The notes under the pieces are model-generated. The model ran no database searches, had not been told where the DNA came from, and saw only the letters and a program-made list of their open reading frames with translations. This document shows positions 36,190 to 46,971 of a stretch of DNA of 64,000 bases, piece after piece; the stretch's first letter is position 1, and every line of letters begins with the position of its first letter. Source of the stretch: Distichodus sexfasciatus (lineage: Eukaryota; Chordata; Actinopteri; Characiformes; Distichodontidae); the NCBI GenBank assembly GCA_032718565.1, contig JAVGVS010000099.1, positions 370,972 through 434,971 of the forward strand, written 5' to 3'. The position numbers and the translations under genes were made by a program.

Positions 36190-36480
36190 TGCTTCTTCTT
36201 CTTCTTTCTCTTTCGGCTTTTCCCTTCAGGGGTCGCCACAGCGAATCATCTGTCTCCATTTAGTCCTATCTTCTGCATCCTCTACCCTCACACCAACTAA
36301 CTTCATGTCCTCTTTCACCGCATCCATAAATCTCCTTCTTGGTCTTCCTCTCAGCCTCCTGCCTGGTGGCTCCAACCTCAGCATCCTTCTACCTATGTAA
36401 TCATTGTCTCTCCTCTGGACATGTCCAAACCATCCCAATCTGGCCTCTCTGACTTTATCTCCAAAACATCTCACATGAGT
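36190..36480 (-). mobile_element. LINE C-terminal fragment
   Basis: The minus strand reads KVREARLGWFGHVQRRD, YIGRRMLRLEPPGRR and KWRQMIRCGDP, the very conserved C-terminal end of an endonuclease/reverse-transcriptase LINE (RTE-like by resemblance). The upstream catalytic parts are absent, a typical 5' truncation. It lies between chemokine copy 3 and slc35d2. Confidence 0.75.
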
Positions 36481-36740
36481 CAAAGTCAAAGTCAAAAGTC
36501 AAAGTCAAAGTCAACTTTATTGTCATCTCTGCTATATACTGTACAGATACATAGAGAGACGAGACGACGTGGCTCCAGGTTATTTCCAGTGCAAACTTTA
36601 CAAACAAAGAACAGTAGAACAGAGAATAAATAGGCAGTGGCACGACTAGGCACATGGAATAAACAATAAATAAGTAAAAATACTAAAATATACATTAAAC
36701 AAACATCAGAGCTGTCCCTCTGATGAACTCATTCCTGAAA
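36481..36740 (-). mobile_element. LINE 3' end with (GTCAAA)n
   Basis: A short 'gtcaaagtcaaa' tandem repeat is followed by 'actttattgtcatctctgc', a reversed LINE tail of the same type as at 8722. A terminal microsatellite is usual for such 3' ends. It abuts the preceding LINE fragment directly. Confidence 0.6.
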
Positions 36741-37013
36741 ACATACAAACTATGCTGAATGTGATTTACTTTTTCCACGCTATTTATTATTCCGTAGGCT
36801 TTCTTCAGTAAGAGTAAACAAACGTACATTTACAAGTTTACTTTGACTTTGATAACACTTTCAGCCAAGTCTTAGAGCCACGCTACCCTCTAGCGGCGAC
36901 TAACAGCTACAGTCGCTGCCTTGTATTTAAAGCCGTAGTTCACGGCCACCTGTAATTGCGAAATATTTGCTCTAAGCGCACCACGAAATTAGCAGAGGAG
37001 TACAGAAGAGGCC

Positions 37014-37019
37014 ATGTAG
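37014..37019 (+). promoter_or_regulatory. Start-stop minimal uORF of slc35d2
   Basis: ATG immediately followed by TAG, 18 bases before the slc35d2 start at 37038 and in the same frame. If transcribed, ribosomes would meet a one-codon uORF, a class known to stall ribosomes in some genes. The duplicate at 16168 has ATG-CAG instead, giving an open N-terminal extension. Function is inferred. Confidence 0.5.
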
Positions 37020-37037
37020 TCGGACGTAGTGGCAAAA

Positions 37038-40000
37038 ATGTCACGAAGAACCTCCTCTTTTACTTCGCCACCGACGGCTCCTTCTACTCATTCCTTCACA
37101 ACTTTGATTCATGACTCGCGACGCGGGCAAATCGCCAGGCTCCTGTCCGCTGCTTTCTACGCCGTCAGCTCGTTTCTCATAGTCGTTGTGAACAAGACGG
37201 TTTTAACACACTACCGGTACGTTACTCCGAGCAAGCAGCCCTGACTTCCGTACTGTAGCCAAACTGCATACTAGCCTACTAGAGAATGTGTGAAAGCTGC
37301 GCGCACACTTATCGGCGACGCACTAGTTAGTACGGAATTGTGCGATTTGGGACGTTGCCACTCGTATATAGAATATAATGTGCCAAAACGTATGTAGTGC
37401 TTTAATAGTTTTGTGATAAATGTTACAAATACATGCTTTGTTCAAACATTTGTTACAAATCTATTTTTTTTATGACACCACAGTGCCTTTTCGTGAGAAT
37501 AATACCAAAATATAAATTTTATGTTGATAAAGGTTTCCCTCATACACGTTTCTGGGAATAGGACAGGTAAGCGTTTAGATTTCTTTATAGATAAAATCAC
37601 TAAATTTCGGTTTTATACTTTAAACATTTTTTCTTCCCAGATGGCGTTCACCATAGTGTTTCTCTATCTTGCCAAAGTGTTCAGAGCTGTCAGTTTTCAA
37701 GATTTTGACAGAGGTTTACCCAGAAAGGTGATTTTACCCCCCTCAGTATGATTTTATTGGTCATCTTCACAAATAACAACCTGATACTAGATTTTTTTTC
37801 CCACTTTAAGTAGATTTTTCCTTTGCCATTGCTTTATGTTGGCAATCATGTTACAGGCCTGGGAGGCACAAAGAAATTAAGGTAAAATATTAATGTATTT
37901 CACAGTGTTTGTGGTCATAAAGTGCTGTTTTTGTCATATGTCTGCTTTGAAAATTGCATTTTTCTACAGGTTTTTTTTGTGCCACTACTGATGTTCATGT
38001 CCCTCTCTGTCGAATAGCTTACCGATGTTTACTGTGCTCAGAAAATTCACAATCCTACTCACAATGATTTTGGAGTCCAAAATTATGAGGTATGTGAAAT
38101 CTTTTCTATATTTATGGTAAAGCATTATGAGTATCACTTCTAATATGAGGTAGCAATCTTTATATTCTGAAAAAAAAAAGCTCTGACCCACCAATGCTTG
38201 GAGTTTTGAAGACATTTGAAGGTTTCGTATGGTGGGCTATCTGGTACATCACTGGTTAATCACCACACATGGATCAAATCTGCTGAAATGCATTGGAATT
38301 GTTACTCCATAACATCAAACAAGTGTGTGACTAGACTAAAACCGGTTGAATTTGGAGGACAAACCATTGTCTCAAACGTATTCTTCTGAGATGGCCCAAC
38401 AATGGCAGAAAACACATACCAACACAAACAAATGACATAAACTGCAAATAACTAACAATGGTGAAGAGAGTAACTCCACAGTTTCTCCAAGGATTTTTCA
38501 AGAACTTTTTGTTTGGAAGTGTCATATTAAATCTGTCTAAAATAAGAAAAGTTTAATCTTACAGAAAGACATTTTCACCTCAGCTGGTGTGCAGTGTGTT
38601 AACCATTGTACTCGGGGCTTCCATCTCTGCCAGGTACCTTTACTCTACTGTGCTAGAACTCTAAAGTATGACTCGCAAGTATATTATTAATCACTTTTTT
38701 AATCATTTCTCAACTGACATAGCTCTGACCTAGGCTTCGATGCAGAGGGTTACGCTTTTGTTCTTCTCAACGATGTCTTCACCGCTGCCAGCGGCGTATA
38801 CACCAAGAAGAAACTGGGGGTGGAGGTAGAGGCCCTAATATGAGTTTCAGCTTGAGTTTCTGTATGTAATGGAAGATTGTTTTTAGAAGGTTTTGTAAAT
38901 TTTCTACATCATTTAACATCTGAATATGTCTGGATACACACATAGTTTTTGCTGCTGCTTAAGAATTTTTTAATCTATGAAATATGAAAACCTGTCAAAA
39001 CAGGTCACAGACTTGTTGTATACGCCTGCTTTCATCTGTCACCGATTAACTCTGCCTTCTGGGGATGAATCTTCTGTTTTTTTAAGGGTCTTGGCAAATA
39101 TGGAGTTCTGTTCTACAATGCTGTCATTATCATCATACCCACCCTTTTGGCAAGTGCCTACACGGGGGATTTAGAAAAGGTGAGTGGTTGAATGGGTGAC
39201 AAGATCTTAAAGTTCTTAAATAAATATTTACTGAAAAGGGCGTCTCAAGGTGAAAAAAATCATACTTTCTTTGTGCTTTTTTAGGCCGTTGCCTTCAAAG
39301 GGTGGTTGTCACTGGGTTTCGTTTTCTATTTTCTGCTGTCCTGCATGATGGGGTTAGTTACACTTTGTTTATGTAATACTGTTTTTGTAAATCCATTTTT
39401 TTAAATGTACTGTGGGTTTTGCGATTCCAACAGACCATTAGTGAAATATATCATCTTTGACTTTTTATTGTTTCAGGTTTGTTTTGATGTACTCCATCAT
39501 TTTATGTAGCTATTACAACAGTGCCTTAACCACAACAGTTATTGGGGCAATTAAGGTTTGTTTATTAAGCTTTCACATACCTTTGATTGAGTGATTTCTT
39601 TTACATCGTAGTCCTTACAATCTGCTTTCGGCTTCCCACAGAACGTTGGCGTAGCCTACATTGGCATGTTTGTTGGTGGAGACTATGTGTTCTCATGGCC
39701 GAACTTTGTTGGACTCAATATATGGTAAGGATATATACACTTTCAAACTCTTAGGGCCAGTTTCACAGATATTGATTAAGCCTTTGCTTAGACTAGCTTT
39801 GAATTTCAGTCATCTCCTTTGTTCAAAATCTCCTTTGTTACTGCAATTTTGTCTAAGACTATGCTTAATTCATATTTAAGAAAGCAGCACTTAAAAATTC
39901 TGAAGCGTATTCTAGTGATTGGAAACACCCTGTCATTTAACATCACGTTTAACTTCTTTCTTATTGTTTATAATAAATTCAAGCATATTGATGCTTTGCT

Positions 40001-43000
40001 GCTGACGTCACACTCACATCAAAACTATAGCCGCCATTTTGAGTACCGGGCATATCGAGTACTGCGCTTGTGTCCAATGAAAATGAAGTGTGCGTCTGTC
40101 TGTCTGTCTGCCTGTCTGTCTGTCCATGTTAGACACACAGCTTCTGATACTAAGCTGTTTAGCTGTTGCCTGTCCGTCAGTGAGAACCAACACGTCACTA
40201 AATTTCAACAACTTAGTTTTCAATAAATGTGCATGTCAATGGCTGTGAAGGAAGTAACTATTCTTAAGTAAAGTTTAAATAAAACTATTAATACTATAAA
40301 CAGAACGGCACTCTTAAAATAAAATCTTAAAGTGTAAAGTGTTTACAGACAACAGTGCATAAGTTTGATACGTGTAAACAACTAAGGAGCTCGCGTAGGG
40401 GCTAGTTCACTCACCTCCTGTAATTCCAAAAATAGTTTACTCACACTAAACAGCCTTCACATCACTCATACATTGCTCCTCCCTCAGTTTACCCACCTAA
40501 TCCTGCTCTACAATTTGACAGATGATTTAACTTAGCGTGGCCTACCCCAGCCTACCCCTTTGCTGTGCTAACAACAGCTAGATAGTGCTAGCAGCTGTTT
40601 ACACAAAGTTGATCAAAAGAACGCGACTTACCTGTCCTTTAAGCAAAAAGATTTTTGAGATGCCATATTTCATATGATGATGGGTTATGTATCAGGAAGA
40701 GGTAAATGTCGTGGAAGGAAAAGTCAGGTAGTGTGTCAGCACTCCAAGAGCAACTTGGAGGAGAGATTTGGCTTAGCTAACTAGAAATATAGCCTCCAGA
40801 TGGCTTCTTTTGCTGAAGATAGCCTTTAAACAGTATGTTAGGATAATTGTCCTATTGGAGTGTAAAGTTGGAACGACATGGTGTTACAAAAGGGAATCGC
40901 TTTTTGCGCACTGTTTGTTTTACTTGATGCAAGTTGCTTTTTCTGCTCCAGAAACCTGCTTGTCTTCACCTGTCTGTCTTCATTCTTCTAAAAGCTACAA
41001 GTTTAATAGTTGTTCTCTCATCAACAACGCCAAGCAAAACTTGGATGGATGACAGCTGCATAGCCACAGTTCTTGTTGAATCAGTAACCCTACCTTTAAT
41101 GTTTATTTAGGTAGCAGGAAAGGTGTGGTTGGTGTAGTATCTCTTTGAAGATACTTTGCGGTGCAAACTGAAACAACTTTTAAATACTGAAGTGTTGGTA
41201 TTTTTTCTCTTGATATTTAGGAAATAGTCTCTGTCTCTGTCTCTCTTTCTGTTTTTCTCCAATCACCCAGGCTACGTCTAAAAACAAATTTCCCCTCTTT
41301 CCACTGGCTTCTTGTTAGGTACAGAATTAGATTGTTTACAAGTCACTAAATAGTTTAGGCCCTACGCTTATTTCTGAAGGGTTTGATGAACATAAACCTG
41401 GTAAATCTCTTAAGAGTGCTTTCATACCAATATTTGGTTGCGTTTCAGGGGGTGAAACTGTACAAAGAGTTAAAATGTTTCTAATGACTTTCGAATCATG
41501 TTCACGCATCAACCGAAGCAGAGCAAATTCTAACACGCCCTTCAAGACCATGCATTTTCAAACAGTTTTGTGATTGGTCCGAATTTTGTGGCAATTTTCC
41601 GGAAATCCCCCAGAGATTTTTTAGATCAAAATAAAGAGCAACAATGACTACTTTTTATAGTAGAGCTGTAATATTCGGTTCCTTTTTAGTATTCGGCTCC
41701 TTCCGAGTCACTCACTAAACTGATCCGGGTGTTACTTGAAAAAGTATTGCCAAATCGCCAGCCGAATCGTTTGTTTTCCATAGAAGAAAGTATACGTGGC
41801 TTGAGATAAGAAAGAATGCGCTTCCAAATAAATGACAAAGTATCAAGACAAGGCTACCAGAGTGGCAAATTTTTATTTTCAAGTGGAACTAGACGAAGTT
41901 AACTGGCAGATTCACTCTGCATGTGATTTGGGGAGCGCTAACCAGCTCATATGAGGGATTCGGATTTGGCTGTATGTTTCCGACTGTAGAGGAAGTTAAC
42001 TGGCGGATTCACTCATGACTGTATGTGCTTTGAGGAGGTTTATATTTTAGTCATGGTGTAGTTAGGACTCGATGGATTCGGGTTAATGGAGACCTCAGAT
42101 TTGTGTCTCGTGAGTTATTTAATGGATCCGGGTGTTTCACCCGGGTATGTCATGAATCACCCGGCTCTAGTTGATTTAATTTGTTTTTATTCTGTGGTGG
42201 GTTTATGAGTGTTCATATACCCAGTATGACCGTGCATCTAGGCTACGTTAAGTAGAAAACAATATTTTGCTGCATTACATGTAACAAATAAGGCACACTG
42301 CTGCTTCCATAGTGCTCCACGACTCGTCTTGCTCGCCATGAAATTGCTAAACCTGTTTACGGCTGGCAGTGGCAATGTTGCGACAGTGCAGTGTTTTGGT
42401 CAGTGGTATGTTTGCAAAAAAATACAGGGTAGTTGAATTGGTTCATGGGTGAGTTGAGTTCTAACTGCAAACGAACCGTCCCGTGGAATGATTGCAGGCG
42501 TTCTGAGACCACCCTCTCCAAGCGATCTCAGTCTGGCTGATTTGTTCCAGTACGGAGTACGTTTGCTGTGTTCACACGTCCAAACGAATGAGCTAGGTAT
42601 GAAAGCACCCTTAGATATGAAGGAGCAAGTCTGTTAGCAAGTCTGACCAGATTATCATGCGCTTTGCTGGACAACGGGCTAATGAACATCAGATCTGCCC
42701 TAAACGTGAACTAGTTTTAAAAAGAAAGTAAAAAATATTCTCATTTGCTTCTGTAAAGCACATTAAATGAAAATGTATAGATAAACTTGCCTTGTATTTG
42801 TCAAAGTCAGGCATGCAATCCCCCGCTTGGCCACTAGCGGTCACTATTTCTTGCATTCCCCACTTTGTCTGTAGTTAATTTGCACTAATTTGCTTCACCT
42901 GTGCCACTCCCTATTTAAGGTGGCTTCTCTCTTTTGTCTCTTTGTTTGCGTCCATTCTACATGGTTTTGTGTGTGTTTGCATTTGAGTTTTTGTGTTCTT

Positions 43001-43289
43001 GGTTTGTGTTTCCCATTTGGTTTTCTGGTTTATTCCAAGGCTGAGGCCGGAGTTTGTTTTTGTTTTATTAGGTCTATCTGCATTTTGCTAGACATGGCAC
43101 TCGTGTCATTTAATTCTTATACTCTTGTACTTGATTTTTTCTAGTATCTCTGGAGGGCTGATGTACTCCTATCTGACTTTCCATAGCAGTAGTGGCTCCT
43201 CCTTACCAACAGCAAACCCAGAGGAGGACAAACTGAGAGTTCACGTGATGGAGGAGCCAAGTGAAGGCCCTGAAAAAAGACCGTTGTAA
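37038..43289 (+). CDS. slc35d2: Nucleotide-sugar transporter SLC35D2
   Basis: Twelve exons: 37038-37216, 37533-37566, 37641-37727, 37814-37881, 38018-38089, 38565-38633, 38723-38825, 39087-39179, 39285-39352, 39477-39555, 39642-39724, 43145-43289 (1080 nt, 359 aa); all phases close. The cytosolic N-terminus leads to helix 1 (AAFYAVSSFLIVVVNK). Family signatures follow: FPLPLLYVGNH, LPMFTVLRKFTILLT, EGYAFVLLNDVFTAASGVY, GKYGVLFYNA, LCSYYNSALTT, GAIKNVGVAYIG and GGDYVFSWPNFVGLNI. YVGNH and LRKFTI favour SLC35D2 over SLC35D1. It is a multi-pass Golgi/ER antiporter importing nucleotide sugars (UDP-GlcNAc and GDP-mannose are reported for human SLC35D2) in exchange for the nucleotide monophosphate. 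The start is the ATG in 'aaaatgtcacg'; an earlier ATG is a start-stop uORF. Intron 11 (3.4 kb) is transposon-filled. It converges on znf367. Confidence 0.95.
39754..39880. repeat. Palindromic MITE, copy 3
   Basis: Same family as at 14863 and 15645: 'agggccagtttcacag', 'gattaagcc', and near the right end 'tctaagactatgcttaatt'. It begins 30 bases into slc35d2 intron 11. Confidence 0.65.
39881..41279. other. slc35d2 intron 11, left part
   Basis: No coding exon recognised. It holds a (GTCT)n tract at about 40095-40125 ('gtctgtctgtctgtctg') and sequence of unknown origin. An 80-codon open frame at 40810-41052 has no recognisable domain. Confidence 0.4.
41280..41414 (+). mobile_element. LINE C-terminal remnant
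   Basis: 'tttccactggcttcttgtta' reads F-H-W-L-L-V-R-Y-R-I, the 'LHWLPV..RI.FK' motif typical of the C-terminus of L2/CR1-type fish LINEs, followed by a decayed 'SLNGL.P'-like part. It is interrupted at about 41415 and may resume after 42611. Confidence 0.6.
41415..42611. mobile_element. DNA element with 'AGTGCTTTCATACC' inverted ends
   Basis: The left end AGTGCTTTCATACC and right end GGTATGAAAGCACCC are inverted repeats, and TTAA/TTAG-like sequence flanks both sides. The interior holds another element between about 41650 and 42175 ('tagagctgtaatattcgg' against 'cacccggctctag'). No transposase is visible. Superfamily uncertain (piggyBac-like or hAT-like). Confidence 0.55.
42612..43144. other. 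slc35d2 intron 11, right part
   Basis: Sequence after 'gatatgaaggagcaagtctg' looks like the continuation of the LINE remnant at 41280. It is followed by 'cacctgtgccactccctatt' and T/G-rich sequence up to the exon 12 acceptor (ttttttctag). An 84-codon frame at 42890-43144 is only low-complexity hydrophobic sequence. Confidence 0.4.
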
Positions 43290-43867
43290 AATGCATCATC
43301 CTTGTATCTTTGTTGCACAATCAAATATACTGCATCTCAGCAATAAGTACTGTAATATACAAGGTCCAAATATTTATAGGACTAAATAGTTTTGTTTTTA
43401 GTTTTATTTATTTTTAGAATTTTAGATGTTTAGAGTTTTCCAAACACTAGAACAGTGAACATTGGATTGTTTTGAGGCAAAATGGTTGTTCAATCACATT
43501 GCACTTGAATGGTGGTGGCTTAGTGGTTATGACAAGGTTATGGCCTTTGGACCAAAACTTGACTGGTTCTTTTTTTGGGGGAACATTATAGTTTCTTAAA
43601 AGAACTTGTACTCCTTAAAGAGACCACGAGTCTCAAAAAAGAGATAAAATGTCCAAAGTCCTTTGTAGATCTAGGACTAGTTTTCTGTCTGTTAGTGATG
43701 CCTGACAAAATAAGTATAATAGCAAGTAGATCAGTTCTGAATGAGGCTGAATGTTCAGCATTTATCAGAGCAAGTTACATTTTCATAATTATAGGGACAT
43801 TCTCCCTGGAGCATCCTGGGATTCATGGTTTTAATCTTTCCCCAGATTTGAACTCTAGTGAGTGATT
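43290..43867 (+). other. slc35d2 3' UTR region with SINE-like sequence
   Basis: The stop codon is at 43287-43289. No close canonical AATAAA follows. About 43500-43860 contains 'ggtggtggcttagtggttat' and 'ctccctggagcatcctggg', parts of a SINE-like repeat. Confidence 0.4.
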
Positions 43868-44062
43868 ATTTGTCATTGTGTGCACAGCACAGCACACAGT
43901 GCAACATAATGAATTGTGAGCTCTGCATTTGACCCTTCCATGAAGGAGCAATGTGCTGCTTTTAGGGAGAGCCCAGGGAGCAGTCCTTTGGGGCGGTATC
44001 TTTACCGGTCCAGGACCCTCCGATCACGGGACCAACTCCCTAACCGTTACACTACCAGCATC
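43868..44062 (-). mobile_element. tRNA-derived SINE, reverse
   Basis: 'tgcatttgacccttccatga' and 'actccctaaccgttacacta' match the SINE at 50990-51210 and, in reverse, that at 22285/23185. The B-box region is present but degraded. Confidence 0.65.
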
Positions 44063-44189
44063 AAAGTTAGCGAAACCAATAAGTTACGTGTCAGACCACT
44101 GCACTAGATAAATGATATGCTTTCAGTTATGATGTTACACTTATATAACATACAGTTAAAAAAAGTCATTCACAATGTAGGAAAGCATT

Positions 44190-44974
44190 TAAAAGTAGGG
44201 GTGTAAATCACAAGTCTCATCACAATATGATATTATACAGACTCAATGGACAATTCGATGTCTGTCGATATCACCAAGACTGCTATGATGTGATCAACAT
44301 GAGACAATTTTTTGACATTTTTTTATTCCTGAACTGAGCTAACCGTTACATCCTTATTAAGATGATCAACAATGGTGGTGGTCTAGTAGCAGGATTATTG
44401 TCCTCTGGAGCAAGGGGTTGTAATTTTAAAATCCTGCTCCAAACACTAACCTATTAGGCCTATGAGCAAGTCCCTTAACCCCAAGATGCTTCTGGGAGAC
44501 TGTCTCAGTAATTTGGAAAATTACTGAAAATGCTCTGGACATGTGAGTCTGATAAATGGCATATATAGTATGTAAACATAAACAATAATGCATGTCTTCA
44601 AGACTTAACCCATAGGAACCCACTGTGACACAGGTGTCACAGGTGACTTTAAATGTCCTGGAAACTTTCTCACACAACTTTATCCTTGACTTTACCTCAT
44701 TAGGCCCCAAAGTGACATGTTTAATATTTAAAAAACAATTTAGAAATGTGTTCTATGTGGTCCATGTGGTCTGTTTTATATTCCCCATAATTGTCATTTA
44801 AGGGAAAATGGGTCTGGGTTCTTATGGGTTAATGTCAACATTTTTTTTTTAAATGTGCACATAAAAAGCTGTCTTGCTTATGATACACTGGCTATTTTTT
44901 ACATCATTCTTTTCTCTTTACAATGGATACGTAACAATGGATATTTAAACAGCCATTTGAAGAATCCTTAAGAG
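44190..44974. other. Repeat-filled intergenic stretch
   Basis: 44190-44350 begins 'taggggtgtaaatcaca' and contains 'caattcgatgtctgtcgata', a member of the family also seen at 47.46, 57.1 and 61.77 kb. 44340-44580 ('ggtggtggtctagtagc', 'caagtcccttaaccccaag') is SINE-like. No coding sequence. Confidence 0.5.
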
Positions 44975-45249
44975 CAGGGGTCCCCAACCATTGGGCTGTG
45001 GATCATTTTGTGCCAGACCACACAGAAACATTTTTCCCCCAAAAGTTATATTTATTTACCACCATAGTCAATCGGGTGTTTTCTTTTGAAAAACACTTCC
45101 ATCTGTGGCTCATAGGTGGCGGTAAGGCAACTCGCTTGACTGAACAGGTTAAATATTTTGCCCTTAATCGTGTTTTGTTGCTGAACTTCTCTGGCCCCGT
45201 TGCGTGGAAAAATGGTCCGAAATGCTAAAAACAAAGTTGGGGATCACTG
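44975..45249. mobile_element. hAT-family MITE ('CAGGGGTCCCCAACC')
   Basis: It starts CAGGGGTCCCCAACC and ends GTTGGGGATCACTG, imperfect inverted ends typical of hAT/Charlie-like elements. It is flanked by an 8-bp duplication with one mismatch (CTTAAGAG 44967-44974, CTTAACAG 45250-45257). 275 bp, non-coding. Confidence 0.85.
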
Positions 45250-45554
45250 CTTAACAGCACAGAAAGTTTTCTAATGCTTAAAAATGATTAAACAACTAAG
45301 ATGTTTGTCAATTTAAATAAAGTACTTTTTAAAATAATTGATATTTGACCTGTATTGTACCAAATGGCATATGATAGTATACAGCTAATATTATTTCAGT
45401 GAATTAGAATGATTAGTGTAAGTGTTTTGCAGCTAATATTAAGGATTTCCCTCTAGTTATACATCAGCACTGAACGATATGTTATTTCTTACTGTATATT
45501 AAATCAGGTATGAGATATAGGCGGCCCATTAAGAAAAGCGCGATCATGCACAGC

Positions 45555-45609
45555 AATAAAACCAGGACAATAAAACCAGAAGTGTAGTCAGTCATTTATG
45601 TTGTTTATT
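45555..45609. terminator. Convergent polyadenylation signals of slc35d2 and znf367
   Basis: Plus-strand AATAAA occurs at about 45555 and 45569; minus-strand AATAAA lies at 45604-45609. slc35d2 (+) and znf367 (-) converge here, so one short interval could end both transcripts. This would imply long 3' UTRs (about 2.3 kb and 1.4 kb). Assignment is inferred from position only. Confidence 0.4.
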
Positions 45610-46971
45610 GAAAACCAGCAGTACTAACACTAAGCATTATGAGGAAATGCCTGCTTTTACAAATGTATGTCCTTTCCACACGACAAACTGTCGTTGTAAC
45701 AAATTGAACAACTTTTACATTCTGTTGTCACAAAAAATACAAATGCACTCACAACGAACGCTTCCGAGAACGCAACGTAGAGGAACAACGTGCAGTATTC
45801 CACATGGTTGGAATATATTACTTATATATATTAATAAAAGGAAACAACAACCAGGAGGAACCAGAACCAGGAGTTTCTTTTTGGGGGGGGGCGAAAATGA
45901 GTCAATTTATAATGAAGGTGGAACTCTTAATGTAGTGTCACAGATTGTGAGTATGCCACCTTCGAAAATAAACAAAAATGAGAGATCGAAACGCAAAACT
46001 GCCACAAGTGCTATCTGTTGGGTTTTAAGTGAATCTGTCATTTGCAAAGTTGTTCGACCGTATCCATTAACCACCGTCAAACTGCTGAAAAGATTAGTTC
46101 CACTAAATGAAAGTGAGTTTTAGAAGTGCTTTATTATAGCGCTTGACCACGAAGCCTGCTATGAACTAATATAAATGTAAGCAAATGGTATATTGTGCTT
46201 CCTACGTTTTCAGCGAACTTCGAGTTAGTCAGTCAATGTTACTGCGTAGCCTCAAACCTGGGGCTGATTGCGAAAACTATTACCAAGCGGTTATAAATGA
46301 ATACGGCTGACCAGTGGACCAAAGCGGTGAAGATCTACGCGCGGCAAATCCTACAACTGTTAATATTCAGGTGCAAAGAGATTAGCAAATAACAAAGAAA
46401 AAAAAGCCCTCTCTCTGTTTAATCACGTCTTGCTTTCCCCTTATCGCCAAAAAGCATGGAGCCTTTACTGGTTTCATCTTGACTGGATTGAAAATACCAT
46501 CACGGAACACTCGAGTGCGACGTCGGAACGCACCCTACAACGCAACCGCACAACATGAACACTCACATCATCACACACAAAGTAAAAAAACGAAAAAAAA
46601 AAGAGAACAAACTCGTTACCGCAAAAAAAGTGCACAACAAAACCAAAAAAAAGGAACATGATCGTCTCTTTCTCTCTCTTTGTTAAAACAGAGAACAAAA
46701 ATCTTCATATAAAGATATCTACTATAATAGCAGCCTAAAATTAAAACTGAAAGCAAAAAATAAGGTGCTTTTAGCTTATACCGAGCCCACAGGTGCACTG
46801 CCAGGCTGGAAGAAAAGAAAATGAAAACCAAGGGTTGCAAATGTAGGCAAACCTGCGAGCAGTGTCTATCTACTGAGTGTAGCCAAGTAAGTGTTGTTAA
46901 GAGATGGGGGCTTGCGCTCGCCTGCTTTGTGTCGCACGTTTACCGGGTCAGATGCCACCCTCGGCTCTAGT

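Larger units (their letters stand above)
24290..37093 (+). repeat. Tandem duplication segment C (with authentic slc35d2 start)
   Basis: It begins within Tc1 sequence and carries chemokine copy 3 and the shared 3' block (34480-36110). It ends in the genuine slc35d2 promoter and exon 1, where the copied part stops at about 37093. It is the longest segment because LINEs and other repeats (24.65-30.3 kb, 34.8-35.6 kb, 36.2-36.7 kb) have inserted. Confidence 0.75.

Noticed and set aside
45608..46123. A 171-codon plus-strand open frame, the longest in the window
   Set aside because: It lies antisense to the presumed znf367 3' UTR, is full of low-complexity K/T/N/R sequence, shows no domain, no splice partner and no promoter. 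Length alone is not enough.
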